Source of the DNA: Dichetophora obliterata
Taxonomy: Eukaryota > Arthropoda > Insecta > Diptera > Sciomyzidae
Reading direction: 5' to 3'
Assembly: GCA_963920525.1 (NCBI GenBank)
Contig: OY986437.1
Coordinates: 96,163,175 to 96,227,174 of the forward strand
DNA: 64,000 nt
Shown here: piece by piece, positions 1-7,804 of the stretch
Numbering within the stretch: the stretch's first letter is position 1
Layout: each line of letters begins with the position of its first letter
The notes under the pieces: model-generated
What the model saw: the letters and a program-made list of their open reading frames with translations, nothing else
Databases searched by the model: none
Told to the model about the DNA's origin: nothing
Position numbers and translations under genes: made by a program

Positions 1-236
1 CTTGATTTATTTATTTTAATTTCTTTAAATATTTTATGTTTTTTATTCGTTTCTATTATTTCATTATAATATGTTAAATTAGTGACATGATATATTTCAC
101 CGTAATTTTCATAAATAAGGGCCTTATCATTTTCGATAAGTATGTAGTTATCTCTTGTATAATCTATTATGTCAATTATTTCAGTTTTTACTAATGTAGT
201 GAATATTAATATTATTATTACGTATTGCATCTGCAA
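1..236 (-). CDS. env: Errantivirus env, N-terminal part (copy A, partial)
   Basis: The ATG is at 236-234 and the frame is open to base 1. It is the same sequence as the first 78 or so codons of the complete env of copy B (6075-7544), including the hydrophobic signal-peptide-like N-terminus. The furin site and membrane anchor lie outside the window, so whether the gene is intact cannot be judged. It is too short to stand out by length alone and was recognised by its identity to copy B. Confidence 0.9.
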   Translation of the reverse strand, partial: MQMQYVIIILIFTTLVKTEIIDIIDYTRDNYILIENDKALIYENYGEIYHVTNLTYYNEIIETNKKHKIFKEIKINKS

Positions 237-259
237 TGAAAAAAGAAAGATAATATATT

Positions 260-496
260 TTAATATATATTGTATCTATTTATTATGTCTCTTTGTTCAA
301 TCGGTATTAATCTATTTCTTATATCTATATTTTCTCCTTGCATAATTTCTATTATGAGGTCATCTAAAAATATCATTATTTGCGCGTTTTCTGAGTTTGA
401 AACTATCGGTTCCTCTGAGGATTGTGGCATTTCAACATCCTCTTCATTCGTTTCGGTTATTATTGGTAACACTGCAAAAATTTTAAAATTTAACAT
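260..496 (-). CDS. Small ORF between pol and env (copy A)
   Basis: A 78-codon ORF whose ATG lies inside the last codons of pol (a 14-base overlap of different frames) and whose stop lies 23 bases before the env ATG. It is acidic, with many Glu, Asp and Ile residues, and has no signal peptide or recognisable domain. The predicted protein is identical in copy B. Function unknown. It could be a separate accessory protein, part of a spliced env leader, or simply an open stretch. No nucleic-acid-binding or membrane motif is visible. Confidence 0.5.
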   Translation of the reverse strand: MLNFKIFAVLPIITETNEEDVEMPQSSEEPIVSNSENAQIMIFLDDLIIEIMQGENIDIRNRLIPIEQRDIINRYNIY

Positions 497-3400
497 TATC
501 TTTATGGATAATTCTATTTCTATTATTTATTTTAATTATTTTTCCTAAATCTTCTTTAACATATTGTTTTTTATATCGTGGTTGTAATTTATTTCTTTCA
601 CCCATTAATTTTTCATATACTTTTTCTCCTATATTATATTCTTTATCTCTTCTAGATTTATTATGCGTTTCTAACATTTTATTTTGAGCACTTATTAGTT
701 TTTCTTTTAAATTGTCATGATTTACTTTATTGAATAATACTTCATGTGGTTTAGTATTTGTTATTGAATGTATTGTTTTGTTATATAACTGAGCTGCTCG
801 TAAAATTGATTCTAAGTCACTTACTAAACTATATTCTTGTTTAATGCATCTAGAAATTTCAATTAGTGTGGAATGAACTCTTTCTATCTGTCCATTCGAA
901 GTACTATGTCTTGGGGTTATAAAAAATGTTTCAATATTAAGTCTCTGCATAAGAGATTTAAATTGTGGAGTCGTGAATCCTGGTTCATTATCTAAACACA
1001 ATTTTTTTGCATCTGGAAATGACTGAAGAAGTTCTAGAACTTTGTTTTCTAAATTCATTTTATCGGGTATATTTTTAATTACTAAAAATTTTGAATACGC
1101 ATCAACACAAGTCATAAATATTAAATTTTGAGCGTAAAAAATATCAACGTGTAGTTGTTCTCCTTCTTTGTCTGGAATTGGTGCCTCGCCAATTGGTACT
1201 TTTATTGGGTGGCGATCGTATTTATTTACATTACAAATATCGCAATTTCTAGCATATTCCTTAAATTTCTTTGCCATTTGTGGCCAATAGTACATTTCCT
1301 TAATTTGTTTTAAATTTTCTCTATAATTTCTATGCGCTCTGTTATGTATTTGCTCAATTATAAGACCTTGATCTTCTTGATTTTCAATGTCCGTTGGAAA
1401 ATTTTTTGTATGGACAAATTTAATATTAAATGTTTCAAGTAATTTTATTTTGATTTCATATAAATCCTCTGGTGTACAATATATTCCTGTAACAATATTT
1501 GGTTTAAGGTATTCCTTTAGTATTGTTATTAAATTTTCAACTGTATCATATTCAATAAGATGTCTTTTATTTCCAAATTTTGTTAATTGTTCGTGGATTG
1601 TGAATCTATTTTTGCTCACAATTATTTGTTGTTTAAATTGGTTTAATGGTTTATCTGTACTTTTTATTTGTATGTTATCGCTACTTTCAGCGGAATGTTG
1701 TGTTGAATTAATTGATGATGAAGAATCATCTGTTAAATTATTTAAATTTTGTCTTGATAAAGCATCTGCGACAACATTAGTAACACCTGGCTTGTATATA
1801 ATTTTCGGTGAATATTCTTCAATTAAGGCATGCCATCTCTTCATTTTGGCATTTGGATTCCTCGTTGATACTGCAAACGTTAGTGGTTGGTGATCTGTGA
1901 ATATTTCCAGATCAGAAACTCCATATAAATAATTTCGTAAATTCTTTAATGCCCATACTATTGCATATAGTTCTTTTTCGTTAGTGGCATAGCGTTGTTC
2001 CGTAGGATTCAAAGTTTTTGAAATAAAAGTTATTGGATTTTTATCTTGTGAGAGAACTGCTCCTATTGCTGCATTTGATGCATCTGTTGTTAAAGTAAAT
2101 CTCTTATTAAAATCGGGTTGATACAATTCTATTTTCTCTTTAAGGCATTCTTTTAGTTTTTCACAGGACTTGATTCCATCTTCATCTAATATTATTTTAG
2201 TATTTTTAGATTTGTATTGGGATATTTTACCATTATCTCCTGATAAATGTTTTGTTAATGGTTTTGCTATTAATGCATAATTTTTAATGAATTTTCTATA
2301 ATATCCGGTAAGTCCTAAAAAGCTTCTTAATTGTCTAAGTGTTGTTGGGATTGGAAAGTTTGAAATCGTCTCCACTTTCCTTGGATCTGTTTTAATTATG
2401 TTGTGAGATACTACATATCCTAAAAATTCAACTTCTTTTTTATAAAATACGGATTTTTCCAACGATATTTTCATATTAGCCTGTTTTAATGTATCAATAA
2501 TTATATTTAGGTGTTTAGCATGTTCTTCAATATTTTCTGAAAAAACTATTATATCGTCTATATAGACGTGACAAAATTTACCTACAAAATTTCGTAGTAT
2601 ATTATCCATTGCTCTCTGAAAAATACTTGGGGCGTTTTTCAATCCAAATGGCATTCTTAAATATTCATATTTGCCATTATTAACTGAGAATGCAGTTTTC
2701 TCAATGTCTTCATTATTCATTAATATTTGATGGAATCCTGATTCTAAATCAATTGTCGAAAATATCTTTGCTTTATCTAAATTGAACAATATTGTATTTG
2801 TATCCGGTATAGGATATTTATCTGAGATTGTTTCGTTGTTTATTTTTTTATAGTCAATTACCATACGTAGTTTTGGTGTCCCATCCTCATTAGTTCCTTT
2901 CTTTGGGACTACCCATATTGGTGAGTTATATGGACTCTTGCTTGGTCGAATTATATTTGCCTTCAACATTTTTTCTATTTCTTTATTTACAAACGAATTT
3001 ACTGACAATGGATATGGATATTGTTTGCTCCATATCGGTTTTTCGTTTTCCGTTCTAATTTCAGCCTTTATATCTGTACGAAATGGTAAATCCATATTTA
3101 TATCTTTATGTTCCTTTTTTATTCTTTCAATAACTTCATTTCTTAATGATAGATATTCGTCTTCATTTTTTATATTATTTATTTTCATTTTGTCGGTATT
3201 ATTCTTCGACGGCGTTTTGAGATTTTTTCTCAAAATTTTGTTTTTATTAGCGGCATTTCCTTCGCTTGGCGTTTCGAATTTTTTATTCGAAATTATTTTA
3301 TTTATATTAATAGCGGTATTTCCTTCGCTTGGCGTTTCGAATTTTTTATTCGAAGTTATTTTATTTATAGCGGTATTTCCTTCGCTTGGCGTTTCAGAAC

Positions 3401-3782
3401 TTTTTTGTTCCAAAATGTTTTTGTTTTCAATTAATGTTTTATTATTCTTTATTTCATTTTCCATCTCATTGATGTACTTGATATCATATTGTTTTCCTTT
3501 TATTTCTAAGATTCCTTTTCCAAAATCTAGTTTAATATTGTTGCTTCTAATAAAATTCATCCCTATAAGAAAATCGCTTTCTAAATTATTTATTTCATAA
3601 AATCTTTGTTTTATTCCAAAAAACTCCATTTCAGAATAATGTGTTATTATTGTGTACCCGTTTATTGTTTTTACGCGTTTTATTATTGGTAATTTCATTC
3701 TTTTAATACATACATTTGGCTTAACATAGCAATTCGTCGCACCAGTATCGATTAATATTTTAATTGTTTTTCCCGTTATATT
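483..3782 (-). CDS. pol: Errantivirus Pol: protease, RT, RNase H, integrase (copy A)
   Basis: The first ATG is at 3698 (1071 codons), but the frame is open upstream and carries the aspartic protease motif DTGA about 25 codons before that ATG. Pol is therefore most likely made as a Gag-Pol fusion by a -1 frameshift before the gag stop at 3776-3778. Numbered from the ATG, the reverse transcriptase box YIDD is at 379-382 and an RNase H Asp at about 539. A His-His-Cys-Cys zinc finger precedes the integrase triad D852, D903 and E939 (35 residues between the last two, as in DD35E). Asp is replaced by Val a few residues before YIDD, unlike copies B and C; the effect is unknown. No stops or frameshifts are present inside the domain region. 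Confidence 0.95.
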   Translation of the reverse strand, partial: NITGKTIKILIDTGATNCYVKPNVCIKRMKLPIIKRVKTINGYTIITHYSEMEFFGIKQRFYEINNLESDFLIGMNFIRSNNIKLDFGKGILEIKGKQYDIKYINEMENEIKNNKTLIENKNILEQKSSETPSEGNTAINKITSNKKFETPSEGNTAININKIISNKKFETPSEGNAANKNKILRKNLKTPSKNNTDKMKINNIKNEDEYLSLRNEVIERIKKEHKDINMDLPFRTDIKAEIRTENEKPIWSKQYPYPLSVNSFVNKEIEKMLKANIIRPSKSPYNSPIWVVPKKGTNEDGTPKLRMVIDYKKINNETISDKYPIPDTNTILFNLDKAKIFSTIDLESGFHQILMNNEDIEKTAFSVNNGKYEYLRMPFGLKNAPSIFQRAMDNILRNFVGKFCHVYIDDIIVFSENIEEHAKHLNIIIDTLKQANMKISLEKSVFYKKEVEFLGYVVSHNIIKTDPRKVETISNFPIPTTLRQLRSFLGLTGYYRKFIKNYALIAKPLTKHLSGDNGKISQYKSKNTKIILDEDGIKSCEKLKECLKEKIELYQPDFNKRFTLTTDASNAAIGAVLSQDKNPITFISKTLNPTEQRYATNEKELYAIVWALKNLRNYLYGVSDLEIFTDHQPLTFAVSTRNPNAKMKRWHALIEEYSPKIIYKPGVTNVVADALSRQNLNNLTDDSSSSINSTQHSAESSDNIQIKSTDKPLNQFKQQIIVSKNRFTIHEQLTKFGNKRHLIEYDTVENLITILKEYLKPNIVTGIYCTPEDLYEIKIKLLETFNIKFVHTKNFPTDIENQEDQGLIIEQIHNRAHRNYRENLKQIKEMYYWPQMAKKFKEYARNCDICNVNKYDRHPIKVPIGEAPIPDKEGEQLHVDIFYAQNLIFMTCVDAYSKFLVIKNIPDKMNLENKVLELLQSFPDAKKLCLDNEPGFTTPQFKSLMQRLNIETFFITPRHSTSNGQIERVHSTLIEISRCIKQEYSLVSDLESILRAAQLYNKTIHSITNTKPHEVLFNKVNHDNLKEKLISAQNKMLETHNKSRRDKEYNIGEKVYEKLMGERNKLQPRYKKQYVKEDLGKIIKINNRNRIIHKDNVKF

Positions 3783-5005
3783 ATGTTTTCCGATAAGGTA
3801 GGGGAGGTCATTCGCTCGTCTAAAAAAGCTTTTTCGTTAATATTATTTATTCTTTGTTGCTTGGGTTGAGGTAATTGTGCACTTTCTAACACTCTTTTTT
3901 GTCCTTGAAAATTATTTCGATAATTTCCTGACTGATTGTAATACTGATTTCCTGGTCTAAAGTTTGCATTTCTATTATTATAATTCTGTCTAAAATTGTT
4001 ATTAAAATTGTTAATAGGTCTATTCTGTATCTGTAATGATTCGTCTACTTCCATTGGTGTAGGTTTAGGTGGGTCTGCTTTTTTCGGTATTGACTCAATT
4101 CTATTGATTCGGGGAAATCGTAAAGTATTATTATTGTTATGAGTATTTCTGTTATAAGAATTTGATGATCTTCCAAATTGGTAAGCAAAATTTGCTCTAA
4201 GGTTATTTGATTCAAGTTCTTGCGCTTTAGCTAACGCATTTGCTAAGTCTTCAGGGGATAGTGAAAATAATATATTATTTAATGGATGGTTCAATCCAGT
4301 AATGAAAATTCTTAAGGCATTCTGGCAATTTTTCTTATTTAACTCGTTCGTCATTTCGGTATTGTTTCCGTACGTCATAATTGTTTTGTTCGTTAATAGT
4401 GTTAATTTCTTATTAACTACGTTGTAGTAATCTAATATTGTCATTGATCCTTGTCTTAGAACACTTAACTCCTGTTCAATAATATGTGCTGGTCTCCTGT
4501 CTGAGTATGCAAAATCTAGTCTGCTTATAATAGCGTCATAATTAAGTACTGTACCATGGTTTGTTAATACGTCATTAGCTTCACCTGTTATTTTATTTCG
4601 TAATATAGTTAATGCACCGAAATATCTTTTACTTCCTTTCTCGTAAAGAGAAATTGAATTTTGAGAGGCTTCTCTCCAACTTACATAAGAATTAGGCTTA
4701 CCTGAAAATTCTGGGAGGGTTCTTATTATGTCTAATGGTTCGTTACATATGATTGTACTGTCAATTGTCTGAGTCTTGTAATTTTCTACTGTGTCTGTAC
4801 ATGTTAGTCTTGCTAATTGATTTTGCAGAGCAATAATTTGATTTTGAAAAGATTGATTATTTGTGGCAATAAGTTGCGAAACTAAATCTGCAGTTATATT
4901 TGCCATTTCAGATTCTTCTTTTTTTAAATTTTCTCTCAAATTTATCTTTTTAAACAATTCACTTAAGTCGTTGTCAGGATTCTTTTCCTTATACACTTTT
5001 TTCAT
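3776..5005 (-). CDS. gag: Errantivirus Gag (copy A)
   Basis: A 409-residue capsid precursor starting at ATG 5005; a second in-frame Met at residue 34 is an alternative start. The N-terminal two thirds are helix-rich with Gln/Leu stretches, and the last 130 residues are very rich in Asn, Arg and Tyr. There is no CCHC zinc knuckle, as in gypsy-type errantiviruses, so RNA binding would rest on the basic Asn/Arg tail. The stop overlaps the pol frame, which is -1 relative to gag. The overlap has a GGAAAAC stretch near the stop but no perfect X-XXY-YYZ slippery heptamer. Confidence 0.92.
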   Translation of the reverse strand: MKKVYKEKNPDNDLSELFKKINLRENLKKEESEMANITADLVSQLIATNNQSFQNQIIALQNQLARLTCTDTVENYKTQTIDSTIICNEPLDIIRTLPEFSGKPNSYVSWREASQNSISLYEKGSKRYFGALTILRNKITGEANDVLTNHGTVLNYDAIISRLDFAYSDRRPAHIIEQELSVLRQGSMTILDYYNVVNKKLTLLTNKTIMTYGNNTEMTNELNKKNCQNALRIFITGLNHPLNNILFSLSPEDLANALAKAQELESNNLRANFAYQFGRSSNSYNRNTHNNNNTLRFPRINRIESIPKKADPPKPTPMEVDESLQIQNRPINNFNNNFRQNYNNRNANFRPGNQYYNQSGNYRNNFQGQKRVLESAQLPQPKQQRINNINEKAFLDERMTSPTLSENII

Positions 5006-5587
5006 TTACAGTATTTTTATCTTGTTTGTCACTTTTTTATATATATAAAAACTCAATATAAATCAATATAAAATCAACCAATATAAAATATAATATGTAT
5101 AATTATTTTTTTTTTTTTAAATAAATAATTCTTACTTCCGGTTCTGTTGATTTTTTCTTTCGATTCACTGCTTTTCTTTTCTCCTTCCAAATGTACTTGC
5201 ACTCGCTTTTTAAACAATTTAATTTTTTCTCCAATTATTGGATACTTATTTCTTTAGGTGGTCTTCAATTCTGCTTCCTTTGTCTAGGCTTTTATTTCCA
5301 GAAATTGATTGTATCAAAATTTTACGTTGATACCCCACTTGATGATTTTGGTCCTTTGCCTTGCTGTATTCTTCAGTTCCTTACTTGTATTCGTCTGTAC
5401 CTTGTTTTTTCTTCTTATTTATTAAGAATACTTTTTTCTGGTCACAGATGTTTTCAGGATTTTATACACTTTATTATTTTATTAAAGAGCTGCGACTTCT
5501 TTAACTTGTGCCTCAGGAGGGACTACTGCAAGCAATAGTTTACGCTGCGGGCTTCGTAATAAAGTGTAATGAAGTTAATTTAAACAG
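5006..5587 (-). other. Errantivirus 5' leader (copy A)
   Basis: This is the untranslated stretch between the primer-binding site and the gag ATG, about 580 bases, T/A-rich on the plus strand. It has a long homopolymer near 5107-5119 whose length accounts for the one-base shift between copies A and B. It would be expected to hold the packaging signal and the env splice donor, but I see no unambiguous donor. Open frames on the opposite strand here are unremarkable. Confidence 0.6.
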
Positions 5588-5605
5588 CTCCTGGCAGGAT
5601 CGCCA
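5588..5605 (-). other. Primer-binding site for tRNA-Arg (copy A)
   Basis: The plus-strand sequence CTCCTGGCAGGATCGCCA matches, from memory, the 3' end of an insect tRNA-Arg including CCA, so the minus-strand RNA would pair with that tRNA. It directly abuts the inner end of the LTR, as a PBS should. The same site is at 12895-12912 and 26266-26283. Confidence 0.8.
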
Positions 5606-5642
5606 ATTAATTTTTTGACGTTAGGTTTTGTTAAAAAAAATC

Positions 5643-5652
5643 TTTATTTATT
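5643..5652 (-). promoter_or_regulatory. LTR polyadenylation signals
   Basis: Two overlapping AATAAA motifs (minus strand) lie about 110 bases downstream of the inferred start site and 40 bases before the end of the LTR, as expected for the end of R. Equivalent motifs occur in the other two LTRs. Confidence 0.6.
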
Positions 5653-5757
5653 TCTTAACAAACTTAACAATCAAAAATATTCTTAATATCTAAACTGCAA
5701 CTGAACTGAAAACAAACTGAAGTGAAACTCCACTCAAACTGAACTGAAACTAAAAAC

Positions 5758-5791
5758 TGAAGAAGTATTCTAAGTTCATACTTCTTTTATA
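5758..5791 (-). promoter_or_regulatory. LTR core promoter: TATAAAAG and TCAGTT initiator
   Basis: TATAAAAG at 5784-5791 (minus strand) is followed 33 bases later by TTCAGTT, which matches the arthropod initiator TCAGTT. Several further CAGTT copies follow in tandem. Their spacing makes this the likely transcription start of copy A, and the equivalent TATA box at 13091-13098 would serve copy B. Inferred from motif spacing only. Confidence 0.55.
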
Positions 5792-6063
5792 CTTTAAATT
5801 CCTTATTTACATCTCTACATAAAACTTATGTATTACATATCATTTATTAATGTATTTGGACACTTAGATACTTTTAAGAATTTATCATATAAAGAAATTT
5901 GATCGTAAACATCATCCGATCAATATTCCCATGAATCAGTTATAAACAATTAAAGTTATAAACAAAGAAATATGATTAGAAGCATACTTTAATATGAATC
6001 ATATTTATAATAATTTTTGTTTATATTATCTATTAAAGTTACCAGCAAGTGCTAACTTTAACT

Positions 6064-6073
6064 CCCCCCTTCG
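6064..6073 (-). other. Polypurine tract of copy B
   Basis: Minus-strand CGAAGGGGGG sits directly before the AGTTAAAG start of the 3' LTR, the position required for plus-strand priming. The env stop codon (6075-6077) is immediately upstream of it. Confidence 0.85.
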
Positions 6074-6074
6074 T

Positions 6075-7544
6075 TTAAGACAAATCGTCCCGATTTGTTA
6101 CATTCTTGGACAAATTTTCAATTTTGTTTTGTATTTCTTCTAATGCATATTCTTCTTCTTTCCGTAATTTATTTTCTTTATATTTCTTTAAAAATTTGAT
6201 TAATTTTAAAATGATATAACTTATTATGGCGAAAGTTATAAAACTAGTTAAAGTCCAAATACCTTGTTTCACTTTTACATTGTCTGTTTTAATATTTAAT
6301 AAATCAATATTATCAAAATTTAAATTAGTATCTTCTTCTATATATTTTATAATTTCATAGTCATTCAAATTATTATTTTTAATATAATTATATATTACAT
6401 CATTTTCATTTTCATATGTTTCGTTGTCAATAGTGATTTGATCGTTAAACGTTACTAGATATATACCATTTGTTTTAAATTCATTAACCATATGGTTTCC
6501 ACTTATTAAGATTGCTCCGTCTTTAATGATTTCCAAATTTTTATTATGGCCTTTAATTTTATTACACTTTCCTTTCTTATTATTTAAAATTTGTGACAGG
6601 CAATTTTCTTCTTTATTGGTTTTACAAAATATACTTAATAATTCTTTTTTACAATTCTTTACATTTTCAAAAATTTTATTACATTTTACAATTTCTTTCG
6701 GTATGATCAATTTACTTTCATTTTGGCTAATTGCCCGTGTTTCAAAATATTTGCATGATTTGGTAATTATTGGATATTTTATATATATAACAATTAAGTC
6801 TTTGTTTTGAATAATTTTAAAAATTGAGGTATCTAGCAAATCTGTTATTGTTATTTTTTCATGTTCATGCCTTATTATTGTTTTTATTTCATTTAAATTT
6901 AAAATCAAAGGACTAAGAATTCCTGCTTTCGCTAAAGTAATTGTATGTATAACATTTTGTAATTCATTTAAAATCAATTGGTTTCTTCTTTTAATCATTA
7001 TTTTTATATTTGAAGAATCTGGTATTTTTATTATCATGTCGTGCAATTGTTCAATCGCCTTAAATATTTGTGAGTTAGTTACAAATTGTTTATTATTGTT
7101 CTGTACGAGTTCGTCCAGTTTTGTATTTATATTAACTAAGTCGTTATAATCTGGTGTCCCGGCTATCCATTTCCATAATGTTCCTAGTTCATTTATTCCT
7201 CGTCTTAATCTGTTAGCTTTTTTATTCTTTGGTTTTTGTAATTTTCCTAACAAAATTTCGATTAGTCCTGTTTCAATGTCAGTCTCATTATATTCTGATG
7301 CGGTTATTCTTGATTTATTTATTTTAATTTCTTTAAATATTTTATGTTTTTTATTCGTTTCTATTATTTCATTATAATATGTTAAATTAGTGACATGATA
7401 TATTTCACCGTAATTTTCATAAATAAGGGCCTTATCATTTTCGATAAGTATGTAGTTATCTCTTGTATAATCTATTATGTCAATTATTTCAGTTTTTACT
7501 AATGTAGTGAATATTAATATTATTATTACGTATTGCATCTGCAA
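6075..7544 (-). CDS. env: Errantivirus Env, F-protein-like fusion glycoprotein (copy B)
   Basis: A 489-residue complete ORF. The N-terminal 18 or so residues form a hydrophobic signal peptide. A furin-type RLRR motif ends at residue 115 and is followed by GINELGTLWKWIAG-type sequence, the place of the fusion peptide in errantiviral and baculoviral F proteins. One hydrophobic anchor lies at about 430-452, followed by a charged cytoplasmic tail of about 40 residues. The order and length fit the errantivirus Env family, which makes LTR elements potentially infectious. The start is the first ATG after the small ORF; the protein is presumably expressed from a spliced mRNA. The ORF is uninterrupted. 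Activity is not shown by sequence alone. Confidence 0.93.
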   Translation of the reverse strand: MQMQYVIIILIFTTLVKTEIIDIIDYTRDNYILIENDKALIYENYGEIYHVTNLTYYNEIIETNKKHKIFKEIKINKSRITASEYNETDIETGLIEILLGKLQKPKNKKANRLRRGINELGTLWKWIAGTPDYNDLVNINTKLDELVQNNNKQFVTNSQIFKAIEQLHDMIIKIPDSSNIKIMIKRRNQLILNELQNVIHTITLAKAGILSPLILNLNEIKTIIRHEHEKITITDLLDTSIFKIIQNKDLIVIYIKYPIITKSCKYFETRAISQNESKLIIPKEIVKCNKIFENVKNCKKELLSIFCKTNKEENCLSQILNNKKGKCNKIKGHNKNLEIIKDGAILISGNHMVNEFKTNGIYLVTFNDQITIDNETYENENDVIYNYIKNNNLNDYEIIKYIEEDTNLNFDNIDLLNIKTDNVKVKQGIWTLTSFITFAIISYIILKLIKFLKKYKENKLRKEEEYALEEIQNKIENLSKNVTNRDDLS

Positions 7545-7567
7545 TGAAAAAAGAAAGATAATATATT

Positions 7568-7804
7568 TTAATATATATTGTATCTATTTATTATGTCTCT
7601 TTGTTCAATCGGTATTAATCTATTTCTTATATCTATATTTTCTCCTTGCATAATTTCTATTATGAGGTCATCTAAAAATATCATTATTTGCGCGTTTTCT
7701 GAGTTTGAAACTATCGGTTCCTCTGAGGATTGTGGCATTTCAACATCCTCTTCATTCGTTTCGGTTATTATTGGTAACACTGCAAAAATTTTAAAATTTA
7801 ACAT
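7568..7804 (-). CDS. Small ORF between pol and env (copy B)
   Basis: The protein is identical to the 78-codon ORF of copy A (260-496). Its ATG is embedded in the last pol codons in another frame, and it ends 23 bases before the env ATG. In copy C the duplication junction at 21141 removes all but its first few codons. Nothing in the sequence tells its role. Identity between copies reflects recent duplication and is not evidence of selection. Confidence 0.5.
   Translation of the reverse strand: MLNFKIFAVLPIITETNEEDVEMPQSSEEPIVSNSENAQIMIFLDDLIIEIMQGENIDIRNRLIPIEQRDIINRYNIY

Larger units (their letters stand above)
1..6063 (-). mobile_element. Errantivirus (Ty3/gypsy) copy A, cut by window start
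   Basis: This is a minus-strand LTR retrotransposon reading from its 5' LTR at 5606-6063 through gag and pol into env, which leaves the window at base 1. Its sequence repeats copy B with a 7308-bp period (7307 upstream of gag because of one homopolymer difference). Its 5' LTR is the same DNA as the 3' LTR of copy B, so the order is LTR-A-LTR-B-LTR. Protein differences from B are few: pol has Val where B and C have Asp just before the YIDD box, Asn for Lys in the integrase and Ile for Met nearby, and gag differs at two residues. Confidence 0.93.
5606..6063 (-). repeat. Errantivirus LTR shared by copies A (5') and B (3')
   Basis: A 458-bp LTR, reading on the minus strand from AGTTAAAG to AATTAAT. 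The ends are fixed by the tRNA-Arg primer site on one side and the polypurine tract on the other. It starts AGT like errantivirus LTRs rather than TG. It contains a TATA box, Inr-like TCAGTT repeats and overlapping AATAAA signals. By eye it is identical to the LTR at 12913-13370, which implies recent activity of copy B or recent homogenisation. Confidence 0.93.

Noticed and set aside
1387..1893. Plus-strand ORFs of 168, 220, 115 and 92 codons that recur in all errantivirus copies
   Set aside because: They are antisense shadows of pol, gag and the leader; they recur only because the copies are near-identical and show no domain.
5606..6063. Shared LTR read as a solo LTR
   Set aside because: It is joined to internal sequence with PBS on one side and PPT on the other, so it is a shared LTR of two proviruses.
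6526..6810. 94-codon plus-strand ORF over env
   Set aside because: Antisense shadow of env with hydrophobic content caused by the AT-rich complement.
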